64,000 nucleotides of DNA from Psettodes erumei. Lineage: Eukaryota > Chordata > Actinopteri > Pleuronectiformes > Psettodidae. Shown piece by piece: positions 38,160 to 52,400 of the stretch. Position 1 is the stretch's first letter. Every line of letters starts with the position of its first letter. A program made the translations under genes and the position numbers. The stretch covers positions 930,001 to 994,000 of the forward strand of contig JAFBJZ010000912.1 of NCBI GenBank assembly GCA_016785225.1. The letters are read 5' to 3'. The notes below the pieces were generated by a model. The model searched no databases. It saw only the letters and a program-made list of their open reading frames with translations, and had not been told where the DNA came from.

Positions 38160-38640
38160 ATAAACTTCAACAAAGTCATGTATTATTTTGCTGGTAAATC
38201 CTTTGCAGCAAATGACTAACTTATGTATATGACCTCTGCCGACACTTGGTACAGTTGGTCATGGCAGCCCTGTTCTGTACTGGTTTCTGACTTAGTCTAG
38301 TCTGTAGTAAGTGAAACACATGATCAATTGAACTGAGGTCAGATGACTATTGAGAACTTCACACTGTTAAGCAATAAAAAGCTCCTTGGCTGCCTGATCT
38401 GCATGTTTACAGAATGTATCCTGCTGCATTGTAATAAACCTAGGGGACTACACAGTATAATCACCCAGTATGGATGACAACAACCCCAGACTGTTGAAAA
38501 AAGCTACAAGTCAGCACTTTAAGTTGAACATTGTCAAGTTTAATTTTAAATCCTATGTGCTAGAGTAGAGCAAAACAATGAAAAACAGATCACTGCTCTA
38601 ACGCTTTCTGACTGCACTGTATGTAAATGCACTAGAGTTG
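38160..38640 (-). mobile_element. Internally deleted, degenerate Tc1-like transposon (transposase remnant)
   Basis: The minus strand at about 38318-38352 reads S-S-D-L-S-S-I-D-H-V-F-H, clearly derived from the Tc1 transposase motif SPDLNPIEHxxH that carries the last acidic residue of the DDE triad; here that residue is Asp instead of Glu. Just upstream (38360-38400) is a relic of the KEFFKAKKW segment (CCAAGGAGCTTTTTATTGC), and downstream (38195-38215) a relic of the VIDCKGF segment near the C-terminus (GTCATTTGCTGCAAAGGATT). Sequence near 38550-38630 resembles subterminal Tc1 DNA ending in ACTGCACTGTATGTA. The full element would be 1.2-1.6 kb, so the N-terminal DNA-binding part is missing. 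Frameshifts and the changed catalytic residue make it a dead copy. Confidence 0.7.
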
Positions 38641-38649
38641 TCAAGGTAA

Positions 38650-41600
38650 AGGATTCAATTCTACTCTGGAGCCATATTAAATCTAGGAAAGTAAAGGAAA
38701 ATAGAGGAAATTATTCTAAAGATCAAGAGAGCTTCATTTTTGTTTGGAACAGTAAATTGTCTTCCTTAAGAATAATCTAACATGTTCACTTACTGAAATG
38801 CACAAAAAACACACCTGCTTCAAAAAGAGTAGTGCAAAGTGGGCTTAGCTCATATCATTTATTTATCAGTCTGCTTTTTTCATGTGAGGTTTAACACATA
38901 ATGCTATAAGCAAACAGAATGCAAAGTTTCCTCACTAGTAATGTGGTTGACTTGGGTATTTGTGTAACTGCACCATATCCACTTTGAAAAGTATGAGTCC
39001 ACTCTCTCATGTGTGTACAATTACTCTGCATAATCACCAGCCTCAAAAACAGTTCATCAGTCCTCGAACAGCAAGTGAGACAGGACACGATTTAATGTCT
39101 GATCAAAGGAATGTAATGAATAAATGACAATGAATGTGAGTCTCATAAATCTGGCATTGTTTGAGGTTTTGAGAAGAATCTAGCAACAAAATACTACATG
39201 CCTAATTGCTCTGAAAACTTAAAAAAATATATCTATACACACACACAACAGGCCTGTCTGCACCACATCACATCTGTGAACATGACAACTAAGTCAAGAG
39301 GGGAGGGATGAAAGTCTCAGCGACCCACTCCCGCTGCAGAAAGATGGAAAAGAGAGAAAAAAAAGTGATATTGCAAAATATTTATCAGGACAGCTCATCA
39401 ATTTACTTCACTTCTATCTCCCCAAAGGAAGGCGGTGGCATGTGAAAAGAAAAGAGTGGACCGAGGGAAGTGAGGTCAGAGGTTCAAGAATACCCATGGG
39501 CTCGACATTAGCGAGATAAAGCAGGCCAAAAAGCAGCTTCAGCTGCTGGTGGTTTTCAACCTACCTTGGGACCTTTTAGTGACTGTATGGAGCAATTTCT
39601 TTGAGTTTTCCTCTGCACCTAACAGGAGCCACGCTGCACCTTCAGCAATCTGAGGTCTCACGTCATGCAGAAAAAGTTTATCTACTGTATTATGTGTAAA
39701 AGTTAATTCCATTCACTGAATTCAACGCCTGACTTTGCAGGCTATATTTGTGTGTGACTCTACGAAACTGCCTTTTTAGAATCGAAGATTGAGTTTTCTC
39801 CATGGAGTTAGACCTGAGAAATACTGCAGGCCAATTGTGGATTCATCCCTTGGCCATGACTGCAGCAGTGGGTTAGAATGAATGAAGAGAAAAGGAAACA
39901 CACACACATACACACAGATGTGTACGTAGTAGTGTACGGAATGCAAAGTGAACACAGACACAAAAAAAAGCTATTTTTCGACATGCTTCGCGTGCACTCT
40001 TTTTGGTGGAAACTGTTTGAATAAGAGAGCTGGGGAGAGGTAAAAAGGGGCAGTGAGAAACACAGAGATGCAGAAAAATCTCATGGGACAATTGTACTTC
40101 CAATATTTTGTACTGAAGGCAATCCCTTCATGTGACAAAGGTGGCTGATGATACAGACTGATCTGATTTTGCTGATCTGATTAGAGAAGAAATGGTACAT
40201 TTATCTAATGAAGCCTCTAACCTGATGAAGCATTAAACTAATGAAACAGCCCTGCCCTGAATAGAGGCTGTCTGATTCCACAACAAAACAATGTAGTGCC
40301 GCTCTCCCAGTTTGCTGCCCGCGAGCCTGGCTGTCTGGGTCTGAGTCAACCTATGAGGGGAGGCCCCTGTCTGATCTAAACTACAGAGCACTGACTGATT
40401 GGCCAACTGCTGAGGAGACTGGCGGCAGGCCTGCTGAGAGCATTGAGAGGAGAGCAGGTGTGTGTGGCGGGTGTATGAGTTCAGAGCGTGTGTGGTGCCA
40501 GTAGGTGGCCGAGATTTAGAAAACACAATGTGGAATAATAAGAGCTCAGGCTCTGAATACGAAGACTCTGTGTCGATGTGACTGACAGAGAAGCAAGTAC
40601 TGTAGCAGACACCCGTCGCACAGATGCACAGGTTTGAACAGATTTGCTAAACTGGCACATAGAGCACTCCATAGGGCAAACACCAGTTTTCACATACAAA
40701 ATTCTCGAGTCCAGACCTGTCATTTACAGGCAGTCTGTCTTCCTTGAAGAGACAAAAACACGCTGTATTTATGACATCTGGGTCATCTGGAGCTCGTCAT
40801 GAGATGTGATATTTGACAGCAAACCTGTGTTACGAATTAGAGGAGTAGATTTCGAAAGATGAGGCTATGTAACAGGCAAAGTCGGACAACATTCCCGACA
40901 TCCTCCTCAGCTTTGTGTATGGTGATACTGTGCAAACCAGCATCTTCTCATTGTCACTGTGTTCATGTTGACACGCTTCACGTTTAGCTGAAAGCATTGC
41001 TGTGCCCAAGAAAAGCCTTACAGAGCCTCTGAGTACCCCTTTAATCAAAACTAATTTTGGTGTGTTGATGAAGCCAGTTGCCAAAAATAAAAATAAATAT
41101 TTTCATAACTTCATTCAGCTTCACAATGATCTTGGCTTGCCAAATTACTTCTTAAATCTGGTATATTTTGACAAGCCATCATCTTAAGTTTAGTGAAAAG
41201 TTTCCCACTCTGACAACTGCCTCGGGGTCTTCATGAAAGTCGCTGCAGGTAATTGTCCTCCTGCTGCACCCGACAGTCTAAAATCAACTCCTGGAAAACA
41301 GTCATTCATCTCAACCACAGTGCCACGACGCCCTCTTGACCACTTCCCATCTGAGTCATTGGACACTTTGCTTGTGCAAAATGTTTTTTTTAGCATCTAA
41401 CATCATATGAAACCATTCCACCTTTTTTACTGTGACAGCCGAGCACTGCTCTGGAGACACATTGTTTGCAGCTGTTGTAATGTTTTTTAAATTATTTGGG
41501 TCTCCATTGGCAACTGTCAGTAAAAATGTGTTATTTTTAATCTTCTGATTTCCAGACAGCAAAACTTGAAATTTTTCCACGAGAAACATTTTTGTGAATG

Positions 41601-44600
41601 AAACGTGGCCACAAATGGACAGGAACAGGAATCACTACAATGAGATTTGAGAGTGTTTGATAACATGCGCCTTCTCAAGAATAACTGGCACTCAATAAGT
41701 TTAAACAAGCACATTTGTTTGAAATCTTGTATGAGCAAAATTGCGGGCAAAATACAGTGAGTAATACAGTGAGGACAGAAATATAAAAAATGTTGTCACA
41801 CTAGATCCAGCGTTTCTGACATTTGTCAACTGCTCTCTCTGCCCTTTGACTATATCTCTTTCCCCTTTTTTGCTTTGTGCAAAATTATGTTTTCATATTG
41901 CTGCTGATGTCTGTAAAACCACAAAATACAGTGCAGATTCTCTAAAACTCATATCCATGTTTGGTTGTGATTGTGACATCAAAACGCATTGCAGCAAACA
42001 GTGCTATCATTTCAAACTTGCAATCACTAAAAGCAATACAAATAAAATATCCACACAACCCCTTTTAACTTGTATCAATATTACAGCCCTTTAAAGTGAA
42101 TGAATCTGCCTTCTGTCTAATGGGGGTCTACTGAACTATCACCAAGTACGCAGGCAATGGACCTGTGTTAATGAAAAGCTATTAGCAGCATTCACCATTT
42201 AAACAGCACAGGCCAAATCAATTTAGAGCATTTTATTCCATATGCCCAAGGCTTTGTATTTAATCCACTGTCAAAGCTGCTGCACCCTGTGCTTGTTGCA
42301 GGTTTTCAGCTGCTTGAACCACTGTGGGCAAGTCAGCAGGCTAATGACAGCCGCAGGAGGGCTGGGGAAGTTATTCTGTAATCCCCAGACTGAGAAAAGA
42401 AAAACTCCCACTAAGAATACAAATGACACAAGAGAGGGGGAATAATCTTTTTTTTTTTTTTAAATTACTCATGCTCATTGCTTTTTACATCACACACAGA
42501 TTCTTCTTCTCAGGAGATTAGGGACTTGTTATGTGAAAACACCAATTCATAACACATTACCCTCACTCAGGATCTCTTAATGGTACAGGAAACTAGAAAG
42601 TGCTCTCAGACATGCCACAGACAGAGCTGATATATACAATATGTGGAAACCAGTTGGATACATCTGAGCCCCACCACCATTCTTGAGCTGCTAAGTCAAT
42701 CTAAAAGTAACTTACTCCTCACTGCTATATATACTAATAAAACAAATACCCTCTGCTGAAAATACTCCCTAATGTATCCACAATGAGTTTCACACGCGCA
42801 TGTGCACGTGCCCGATCCATTTCAGTACAGAGCAATTCGCTACATGCGCAGGTGTGGCTGTCACTGTGCGTTACTGTGTGCATGTATATGAGGGCAAGGT
42901 AGAACACTGTAGCAGAGGAGACGTCACGCTCATCAAGAGTGCACAGAGTGCAGAGACCACACCAGGCCTGGACCAGAGCCACTGAGCAGGTAGGGTCCAT
43001 AAATCACTGCTCAGTCAGGCCATGCAGGGACAGACGTAGACACCGACAGTCTCCATCTGCTGTAACGCTACCCAGAACTCCCCTTACAATTGCCCACAGC
43101 TTTTACATACACACACGCTCAGACACGTACATAATGCTATGGTCAACAAGGATCTCACAACATCCACTGGGTCTGACTACAAAAAAAAAGGCGTGGTTTA
43201 TGGGCCTAATGCAGACGTCAAGGGCATTGTAGTTTTGATTTACGGTGGCCCTGTGGCCGGATTGTGATGTATTGCAGAGGCACAGCATTTTACATTGTGA
43301 TGAATATTGTTGGGTGCGGGACCAGATAAATTCTGAAGACACTTTAGGGGGTGCTATATGCCACGTACTCAGCCTCGAAGGTTGCCAGGGAGAAGATTTT
43401 TTTAAAAGAAATTCACTTTGTAGAAAGCCAGTACCCTTCACACATATTTTTAGAAAAGGGGGAAAGGGAGGAGGACTTGTATAAAGGTAGAAAATAATAA
43501 GTCCACCTGGAAGACAGGAATACATGATTTGAAAAAGGTTGGAGACTACCAAAAAAAAATCACAATGCATTTCTCATGGCCAGATGGAGTTTCAATTCCA
43601 ATTTATGTGGCAGCTCTCGGCAATATGGAGCAGACAAACTCCAAACTAAAAAAATAGGGGGAAAAAAATGTCTGCAACTTGTAAGTTGGTTTTCTGTCTT
43701 CTGCTTCTCTTTTACTTCTTGTCCCACTTTTATTCCTGCAATTCCCCCTTTTATCACTCCCCTTTCTCTTCTTTTTCACCAGCTCTTGAGGGATATGAAC
43801 ACACAACAAATGTGTTGGTATGCACAATGCTTCGACCAGGCGCAGGAGGCGAAGGAAGAATCTTGATGTGAGGTGCACCGGAGAGACAGAGTGGTGGATG
43901 CACATCATAAATCTAAATAACTAAATAGTCTTTAGAAGGTATGCATGCATAAGGGATGCCAAACAAATGACTGACACTGATTGCCAAGTACAGAAACCTG
44001 TTTCAATATATTATAAATCAAACGTCACAGGTAAAGTGAGGCTGCAGTGAACTGTAAACAGCCGCTTCTCATGATATATGTGCTCAGTAATGCACAGCTG
44101 CCTCTAGTCGGCTTGTGTGGCGGACGGCTCGGCGTTAGAAGGAGATGATAGCTGTGCATCCAGTTTAATGTCATAACATGTGATAATCCTCTTAAGGCTG
44201 GGAGAGCAGATGATCTCCAGACAAAGGAGGCCTGGCAAGGGACAAGCAAAGCCCACTGTACCTTATCCCCATCACTCTAACTCTTTCCTGCCTGATGGGG
44301 GCAGCTGCTCCCCCAAAACAAAAAACACAATACGTCAACACACATGTATGGTGTAAGCATTAGCACATGCAGCAGCAGATATTGTACAGCAATGGGAGAC
44401 ACCAGCCAACCCCCAAGTATAATCTCCCTATTCATAAACAGACTATGTAAATCTCATAAAGTACTGAGAGGGAGTGACAGACACCCATGGGTGGGGCCTG
44501 GGAGATTGTCATTATGTGGACAATTGACTGTACATGAAGATATATCTGTATGTGTTAAAATACAGTCTGCAGTGTGGAAGAACATCTGGCCGCTGTTGGA

Positions 44601-46490
44601 CAGAGACAGGAATATCTAAATTCTGATGCACTGTACATCTATGATATACTGTCTTTGTCACATTTCTCAAATGTTCAGCATCTAGTGAAAAGAATTAATC
44701 AATTTAAACATTTCAAGTTCTACTTTTTTATGAAAAAAGAGTGAATGAAAAAAGTTGTGTGTGTGTTTGTGTGTGGGGTCAGTGCAGTACCTCTGGGACT
44801 TTTGTCTGTGTCGTACACCTTCTAATTTAAGCCCAATGCCAACATTCAGTGCCGGAAGTAGTGTGCCTTGTGTAGCGGAAAATAATGGCATAAAGGACGA
44901 GGGCAGGCTAATAAGCGTGTGACACGTCTGACTTTGATGCAGAAAACTGGAGTTAAAGTCCTGCCACAAACCAAAATCTTTTCCTAACTTTAACTGAGTG
45001 TTTTGTAGCAGTGTGCTTGACCGAATGCCTATTAATTGTGAAAACTTGACCACTGGACCATTTTTGCAGTCAGTGTTGATTTTCCTCAAACAACCAGTAT
45101 CCAATATACCAACTGCACAGATGTCGATGTACACTGGTTAGAAATGGCCACATGCAAGTGCCTGTTTTATGTGGTTGTTCAGCCTCTGATTGAACCATAA
45201 AACATTTATAAAGTAGATTGATAATCTAAATATATGGGTGGGTTTTTTTGCTTCACTTTCTAAAATATTTTCAACTTGTGCCATTGTGTATTTGTGTCAC
45301 TTTGTACTATTGTACATGTTCGTGAATATTCATCTAATGAACTACTCATGTCGTACATTGACAGTAGCCACACTAACTCTAACAGTCTTCTCGCCTTCTA
45401 TCTGAGCACACCTAACCATAATTTAGAATTGAATAAAAAAAAAAAAAGTCAATGTTATTCAATATTGTCATCCAATATCAATGTGCTTGACTGGTGATCA
45501 GGTTGTACAGCTTTAAATTCTGATATGGAGATTTCAGGGTGAGCCCCTCTACCAGGCCAGTCTCCTTTTGTCATAGGCTTTGCCTCTGAGGTGAAAGGTT
45601 GCCTCTGATCTCCTTTGATGCTCCGTATTAGTGGCAATATTCGACAGCATCGTTGAAAATGGCCCATCTGCTTGTCTACATTGTCAGCAGACCTCTGGGA
45701 TTCAGAGCATGATTGCTTCAAATCCACCAGCCCCCCCCAAATTCCAACCCAGTGAACAATTAAAGCAGCCACAGACCTATATCAACACATAATCCTTTAA
45801 AAGAACTTCAGCATCTCAAACCACAATGTCAACATCCTGCCCATGGTGCTGTTTTATGAAAAGAATCAAAGAGATTATATCTGTTATTATTGAACCCAGA
45901 ATACTACATTTAGATACACAGTGGTGATACAGGTAAGCTTGTGCCAGCAATAAGATAAAATGTGACTACGGTGTCTGTTGTCTGAGGATTAGTGCAGAGG
46001 TGAGTGTTCAATCATACTGATGGTGAAAGGCACACTGAGTAAAGCTTTAGATGCAGACAGGCTTTAAGCTGCAGAACTCACAGTAAACAGACATGAGTCA
46101 GGATGAATTTTATAAGCTCAGCAAAAATAAAGATGAATGAATGAAAGAAGTTTGTAATTTTCACATGTTCATTAAATAATGGGAGACACAGACATACACA
46201 CACGCCAACATGCCATTAGGGCTTGACAGAGGGCACCCCTAAAGTAAAAATATCCTGGATCATTGGGGACTGAAATCTCAAATTAATCCTTACTCACCCT
46301 TCCAGCCCTGCGCATTTAACACCACTCTACTCCTCTCCCTCGCTCTCTCTCAGACACACACACATGCATGCACATACCCACGCACACAAATAAATCCACA
46401 GCATACAGCGACTCCATGGCGGCTGCCCTATCACCTCACCATGGCAACACAGAGATCATCATGCAGAATCATAACCCCCTCTACTCCTCT
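38650..46490. other. Non-coding stretch with few features
   Basis: No gene recognised. A CTCF-core match lies at 40498-40510. The longest open frames of the window (155 codons at 43103-43570 and 150 codons at 44682-45134, both minus) have no recognisable domain, signal peptide or repeat, and fit chance expectation. Poly-T (42448-42461) and poly-A (45436-45447) runs are present. Confidence 0.55.
40498..40510 (+). promoter_or_regulatory. CTCF core motif match
   Basis: CCAGTAGGTGGCC fits the CTCF core CCASYAGRKGGC over twelve bases. It lies in a locally GC-richer, low-repeat stretch (40300-40520). It could act as an insulator or loop anchor upstream of tspan9, but a core match alone is weak evidence. 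Confidence 0.3.
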
Positions 46491-46494
46491 TTCA

Positions 46495-46498
<4 letters not shown>

Positions 46499-46564
<66 letters not shown>
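46499..46564. repeat. Compound (CT)n(CA)n microsatellite
   Basis: CT run (46499-46532) passing directly into CA run (46533-46564), the same layout and orientation as the locus at 23389-23459. Confidence 0.97.
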
Positions 46565-46570
<6 letters not shown>

Positions 46571-49042
46571 GCACCTGGCAAAAAGACATCACTGCACTCT
46601 GCTACATCACCTCCAAAGTGGAAACACTTACAAAATCACTTCAAACATAAGACAAAGAAATGCATGAGATCAGCCTTTACAGCATGAAAACACTGTTTCT
46701 AAATGATCTCCACTGGGAATCGTGAACAGGATCAACGCACAGGTGGAAAGAAGGGAGAGTAAACACTTAGTGCTGCCAACAGGTTACAGTCCAACAGAGA
46801 TGGAGGGTTTTAAATTTGTAGGATCACAGCACTTTTTTTTTCTTCTCCTTTTTTTAGTTCCAGTTCCAGTTCCAGTGTGAGCTGATGTTCCAATCTTGCA
46901 TTCTTAAAATTCCATTTTTCTTAAGAATAGTTGAGTAAATTTTGAAATACAGGTGAAATGATTCCACTCCACAAGCATACTTTTTACAACACACTTTTTT
47001 GAGCAAACACGTCATACAACTAAATCATGGGTTAAAACTTCTGTGAAATAGACTGAGGCAAGTGATTTTAGGGTTAAACCGACCTTTTATTCCACGTACA
47101 GTTGTTCCTGCAGTTGGTGCAAGATTTCACTCAGCGAGGTTCAAAAGTATTGTCAGAACTTATATTGCGCTCTTCAATCAATATTCAGATATTTCTGTGA
47201 CAAACAAGATTATCTGCCTCATATTTGCTGATCCCTCAGTGGCCACTGAAGCTCTTGTAAAAGACTCTGGCTCATCTCAGCCTTTTTTCGGTCGATACCT
47301 CTCTGCAAGAGATGGGTTTGATTCGGTAACCTGCTGTGTAAACTGTGCAATCTGCCTCAAAAGGAAGTCATCTTTAGTTTGCAGTGTTTGCCTAACAAAA
47401 CCGGACTGTGTGTGACAGGCCATTTTTCGAAAAAGAAAAAAAAACAGCTAATCAGATGATTAGCTACAACAGAGGGAAGCATGAATTATATGCTGCCACC
47501 GCTTGAAAGATGACATGTAAATTGAAAGAGGTGAAAATAATTATTTTCAAAAAACATAAAATACAACCTGCATGGGATTATAGGCAATAGCTAAGATAAT
47601 AGATAGATAATATGCATACAGCTGTAATCATATGAAGTTCTATTAAGGGGGATAACATACATTGGAAATTGATTGAGTTATAGTACACAGCCACATCTAT
47701 CACTGGGGGTGTTCTGGATAAATCATTTGCATGAGAAAACAATGAGTCATATGAAACACCTTCACTTTGAGAACCTAACTGAAGCTGAATCAAACCTCAC
47801 CCTCTGAGATTTCGTCCGAAATCCATTATTAAAAGAGTCCACCCATAAAAATGACTGATACTGCAATGTTAAAGCCCCATGATGGGAGACCACACCACTG
47901 GGCCTCAAATAATTCAGAGGTACTAAATGGATTTCAGTTAATCATTGTTTTCTGTAGTATCATCTCAGAACTTCTTTCATGTGATTTCCTGTAAAGTTGT
48001 CCCATGACAGTTTACCAAAGTGACAGTGTCATGGCTATTTGGACCAAATGCAACAATATACCTCCTTTAAACAGGGACTTACATTTATTAGCATATGACG
48101 TTTTCCCCATTCCAGCACCAAAAGCACAGACTGGACATTTATCCATTACGGTGACAAAAAAGGTAACAAATACAAATGGGCCTCTGTTTATCCATTATAG
48201 GCTCTCCTGCTTCACGAGTCTAGGCGTCTCCCACACTCTGAGGTTGATGTCATTAAACATTTAAACTGAAGCCACACAGAAACCCATCAGCGTGTTAAAT
48301 GTGTGGTGGGAACAGATTTCGAAGACTCACATAATGGAATAATCACTGTGAAGGAGCACGGTGGAGCGGAGTCATGCTCGACTAGTTGTGGTGACCTTGG
48401 ACTTCGTCAATACAATCAGCTGTGTCTATCTCAAAACAACACAGGGCTGGTTGCCTTTCAGACTACTTAAAATCAAAACCAATCTCAGCCATGATTACAG
48501 TGGATGGATTTTTACACCAGAGCCCAGTAAATGTAGACAACAACAATGAGGGAGCTTCAGAAAATAGACTTTATACAAAGATTTAAAAAAAACAAAAACG
48601 AGTGACTTAAGGTCTTATGAAGGAAAAAAATCAGCTCAGTTCATATTCTTATCTCAGCAAGAGATATTGTAACCTTTGAAGTCATTTTGCAGTCATTATG
48701 GGCAGAGCTGCGATATGTTCCACACATTATGATTTATTATTTCCCCATTCCCCAGGCTATGTGCATGTGTGTGCATATATTTATATATGTACTGTACATA
48801 CCGTATATATATAAAGAAACAGCTGCGTATCAGTGTTGCATACTGTGTGGAATTGTGGGAGAGAGCTGCGAGGAGAGAACGAGACAGAGCGAGGAGTTGG
48901 TTTTTTGGGGGGGGTCTGCAAGTGGGTGGTCATTGAGGTGCAAGGGTCAATGCTGAGTGTTGTCTTCACCCACGGGTCCTTAAAGTGGAACTGATTGTCT
49001 CAATCAACAAGGACTATACGACTGTTTAGGGGTAGTGAATTT

Positions 49043-49061
49043 GGGGGGAAGGGTGGGGGGG
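49043..49061 (+). other. G-quadruplex motif, plus strand
   Basis: G runs at 49043-49048, 49051-49053 and 49055-49061. The last run of seven can supply two G triplets, giving four triplets with short loops. Confidence 0.6.
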
Positions 49062-49396
49062 TCCACTCAGCAGGCAGAGCACTGACACACTATGTTAACA
49101 TATCTTTCACAACTCTTATTGCAGGCTTTCTGTCTTTCTTGTGCTCTACCTCTCTGGTTCCCTCAACCATTCCGCTCTCCCTCTCTCTATCTCTCTGACT
49201 GGGATTTGTGATCTAAGATCAGCGTGCCCTTAATGCCCTTCTCAGTAGACTGACAGATGATACAGCCTGCCCTTTGGGCTCCAGTCGGAATGGCTACAGA
49301 TCAATACCCGAGCTGGCTGCCTGTCAGCATTCACACAAACATGCACATATGCTAGCACAGGCCACACGCACACGCATGCACCCATGTGTTCACGCA

Positions 49397-49400
<4 letters not shown>

Positions 49401-49438
<38 letters not shown>
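49401..49438. repeat. (CA)19 microsatellite
   Basis: Uninterrupted CA repeats preceded by CACGCACGCG. Confidence 0.97.
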
Positions 49439-49441
<3 letters not shown>

Positions 49442-52400
49442 GCATTCACGTGCAAGGCTAGCATCAAAGCCCATCTGAGCCAGCTGGCATGTACCGGAAC
49501 AGGACCTGGATGTATGCAACACAGCAGGAGGGGACATTCCCGAGATAGTTCCCAGCCCAGCGCAGCAGCACAGTTGGAGGATGACAGAGTTGTGGAATTC
49601 TGCTCACAGATTCCTCCGGCTCCGTCGGCTGCTTAGATTAAGCAGTTTGGAACAGACGAACTGGCTGAGTGACCGAACAAAGCAACAGGTTGAAGAAACA
49701 ATCAAGAGGTTGAAGTGTCAGCGAGGTGTGTGTGTGTGTGGCCGCATGGCCGTTAACCTCTGTGGAAGAATTTGTGTGCGGTAATTTGTGAGTGACGCAT
49801 CATTGTGTTGTGTTGTTGATGTGCGGTGAACGTCACAGCTTTAGGTAAGGATTCATACATACATTCATACATTCATACAAGGAATCATACACTAAAATAC
49901 ACTCCATGTACTTTACAGTGAAGTTTATTTGTACTGAATTTGTGTATAACATTCATTTTTGTCAAGGAAATAAAAAAAAAATCACATGAAACATCAAACA
50001 GCATTTGTTTCTTACTATGAATAAGTTTTTTTGCGGATTTAATACTGAATGAATTTTTTTGCAATAAGGCTCTGATGAGCTCAACCTCATGCTCCCCTCA
50101 GGCACACACATAAGTAGAATAATTACCTACCTACCTAGAGAAATAAGAAATCTTTTACCATCCACAACACCACTGGCATGTTGTGCATATACCATTATTA
50201 GACAGCTGTGGTGAAATGCCACTATTATGAAATATTTGTCAGGTACAACTGAAAGAAAACATAGTTCTTCTTTTTCATTTATATTCATTCAGAAGAGCAC
50301 ATTTTCCTATTGTTATGAGAATCAGTTCACACACCCCTGTATAACAGTTGCACATACATACATACTGTTACATTATTTATGCTAACAATCAAGACACAGG
50401 CGTACAGGAGCCAATTTCATGTCAAATGGAGGCTCTGCAAGCCTGAAAACTGAATTGCTCATCCTTTGCAAATATATTGTGCGCCTCTCGGCATGCTCAC
50501 ACCATCCTTCCAAACAGAGCCAATGTTCACTGACCTATGCAAATAAACCATGTCCAAAAAGGGTGCTTGAATTGCTATCGTTCCATCATGTATTGCGTCA
50601 CTGATTCTTACCACATAAATAAAAACCAGAGATGAATAAATAATGCAACCACAGGTTTGATACTCAGAATAACAGCAACGCCCCCCACACTCAACTCGTC
50701 TGCCACCTCCCTCTCTCAAGCAGGCGGTAATTTATTGTCTCCCTCTGCCACAGCAGAGTCAATCAATAGCCAATTAAAGACAGGCATATAAGGTCTCCAG
50801 TGGCCGACAGTGCATGTGTGCTGCTTGGCCGGGGAAATAAATATGTAAATGGTTCACTGGCTGAATAGTATCAGTCAGAATCTTTCAGCAAGCCCAACAG
50901 GAGGCATATCAATAACACTTTTTACACACACACACAAGCCCGGGCAGTATCTTAACCTCCCTGTACCATGCTTCAAGGCCGCTGCTGGCCAGAGAGGCCT
51001 GAAGGAGCAGTTAGCCCTGGCTCAAATGTTGTGAGATGTGCTGGTGTGTGTCCTTGTCTGTCAATATGAATGAATGGCCAGCACACATACAGTGCATCAA
51101 GAAGAATAAGGAAACCAAGATATACACTGCTAAGCAGCCCTACTTTCAAATGCTTGTTGTTTTGTTCTTCATCGCGCAATTCATTACATTGAAAACTCTT
51201 GAGCTGCATAGTCCCTCTCTTCCTCTCTGTCTTTTTCTGCTGCACAGATACTGATACTTCCATGGTGAGAGAGAGACAAGTAGGACACAATTGCTTCCAG
51301 AGATGTAGAGATTCAATCTCAGAAAGTCCAAAACAGATGTGAAAAAATGAAAAAAGACCACAGTAATGCTGGAGATGTCAAAGATAAAGAAGAACTGAAA
51401 ATAACAAACAAGTGAAAATGCAATTTTTCCCTACAGATGACATAGGAAGCATGGCAGGCTTTGAGGCTATCATTTGATTTTGCATCACGTTGTGCTGCTA
51501 TCTAAATAATACATATGTGCTTTGATATGCACACTGAAGCAGCGGAAGAGCCCCTTCACTTAAATGCAAATGATCATAAAAATAATCATTTGATAATTCA
51601 CCACAGAAATCTTAGGGAAAGCTTAGGATATGGCATCATCACGTTGCTAAATTTTTGTTATTTAGTAGATTAATTTAATTAAAAATGTTGTTTGACCAGC
51701 TACAAAAGGAGTGTCTGTAATCTGCCGCCAGCATTTAATTAAAGCAGGAAATCAATAACAAGATGGCATGATTAACGGTATATTGACCCTTCAAGGAGAA
51801 ATACACCTGATCATAAAAAAGGGATTTACTGAAATTAAGGCTACTTAAGGCTAAGACCATGCGTTCAAGAAGCTCAGCTGCACCGAGCAGCCAGGACCAG
51901 GCAGTGGTGGAACATACAGTATAGTGGAGTGCATTTAGTGAAAAGGGGTATGATTTTGAGGTTCTTCCCCATTACATTTTATCTGACAGCTGCAGTTATA
52001 CGTACTATAGATGCATATTTTATATAGAAAACACCGTATGAACAACAAATCAAGTATAATAAATTGGTGCTGTTCAGCATCTGTACCTACAAAAAGTAGT
52101 TAAAATTACGCCCATTGCAGTTTTATTAGCTAGATAATAATAGTCCTGTTGAGCACTATTTTCCAGAAGTACACATTTACACAAACGGAGTAATCACACG
52201 CCCTGCTGTAAAGCCTGGTGCAGGATGCTTCATTTTCTGGGCAGCAGAGATGCACCGTGGGAGTGAGAGCGTGACATGCGGCACACACAACCTTGACCCC
52301 TTCAGTCCAAAACAGCCATAAATAATCTCCTTCTCTGGAACTTAACACCTTGATATGGGGCCTCTTGAACACTCATCCTCTGCACCATCTCTGTGTTCTG

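Noticed and set aside
43103..43570. Longest minus-strand open frame (155 codons)
   Set aside because: No recognisable domain, ordinary AT-rich composition, overlaps other frames on both strands, and its length is expected by chance in 64 kb of six-frame sequence.
44682..45134. 150-codon minus-strand open frame
   Set aside because: No domain or signal is visible; it includes a low-complexity His/Thr run derived from a GT-rich stretch and has no splice or promoter context.
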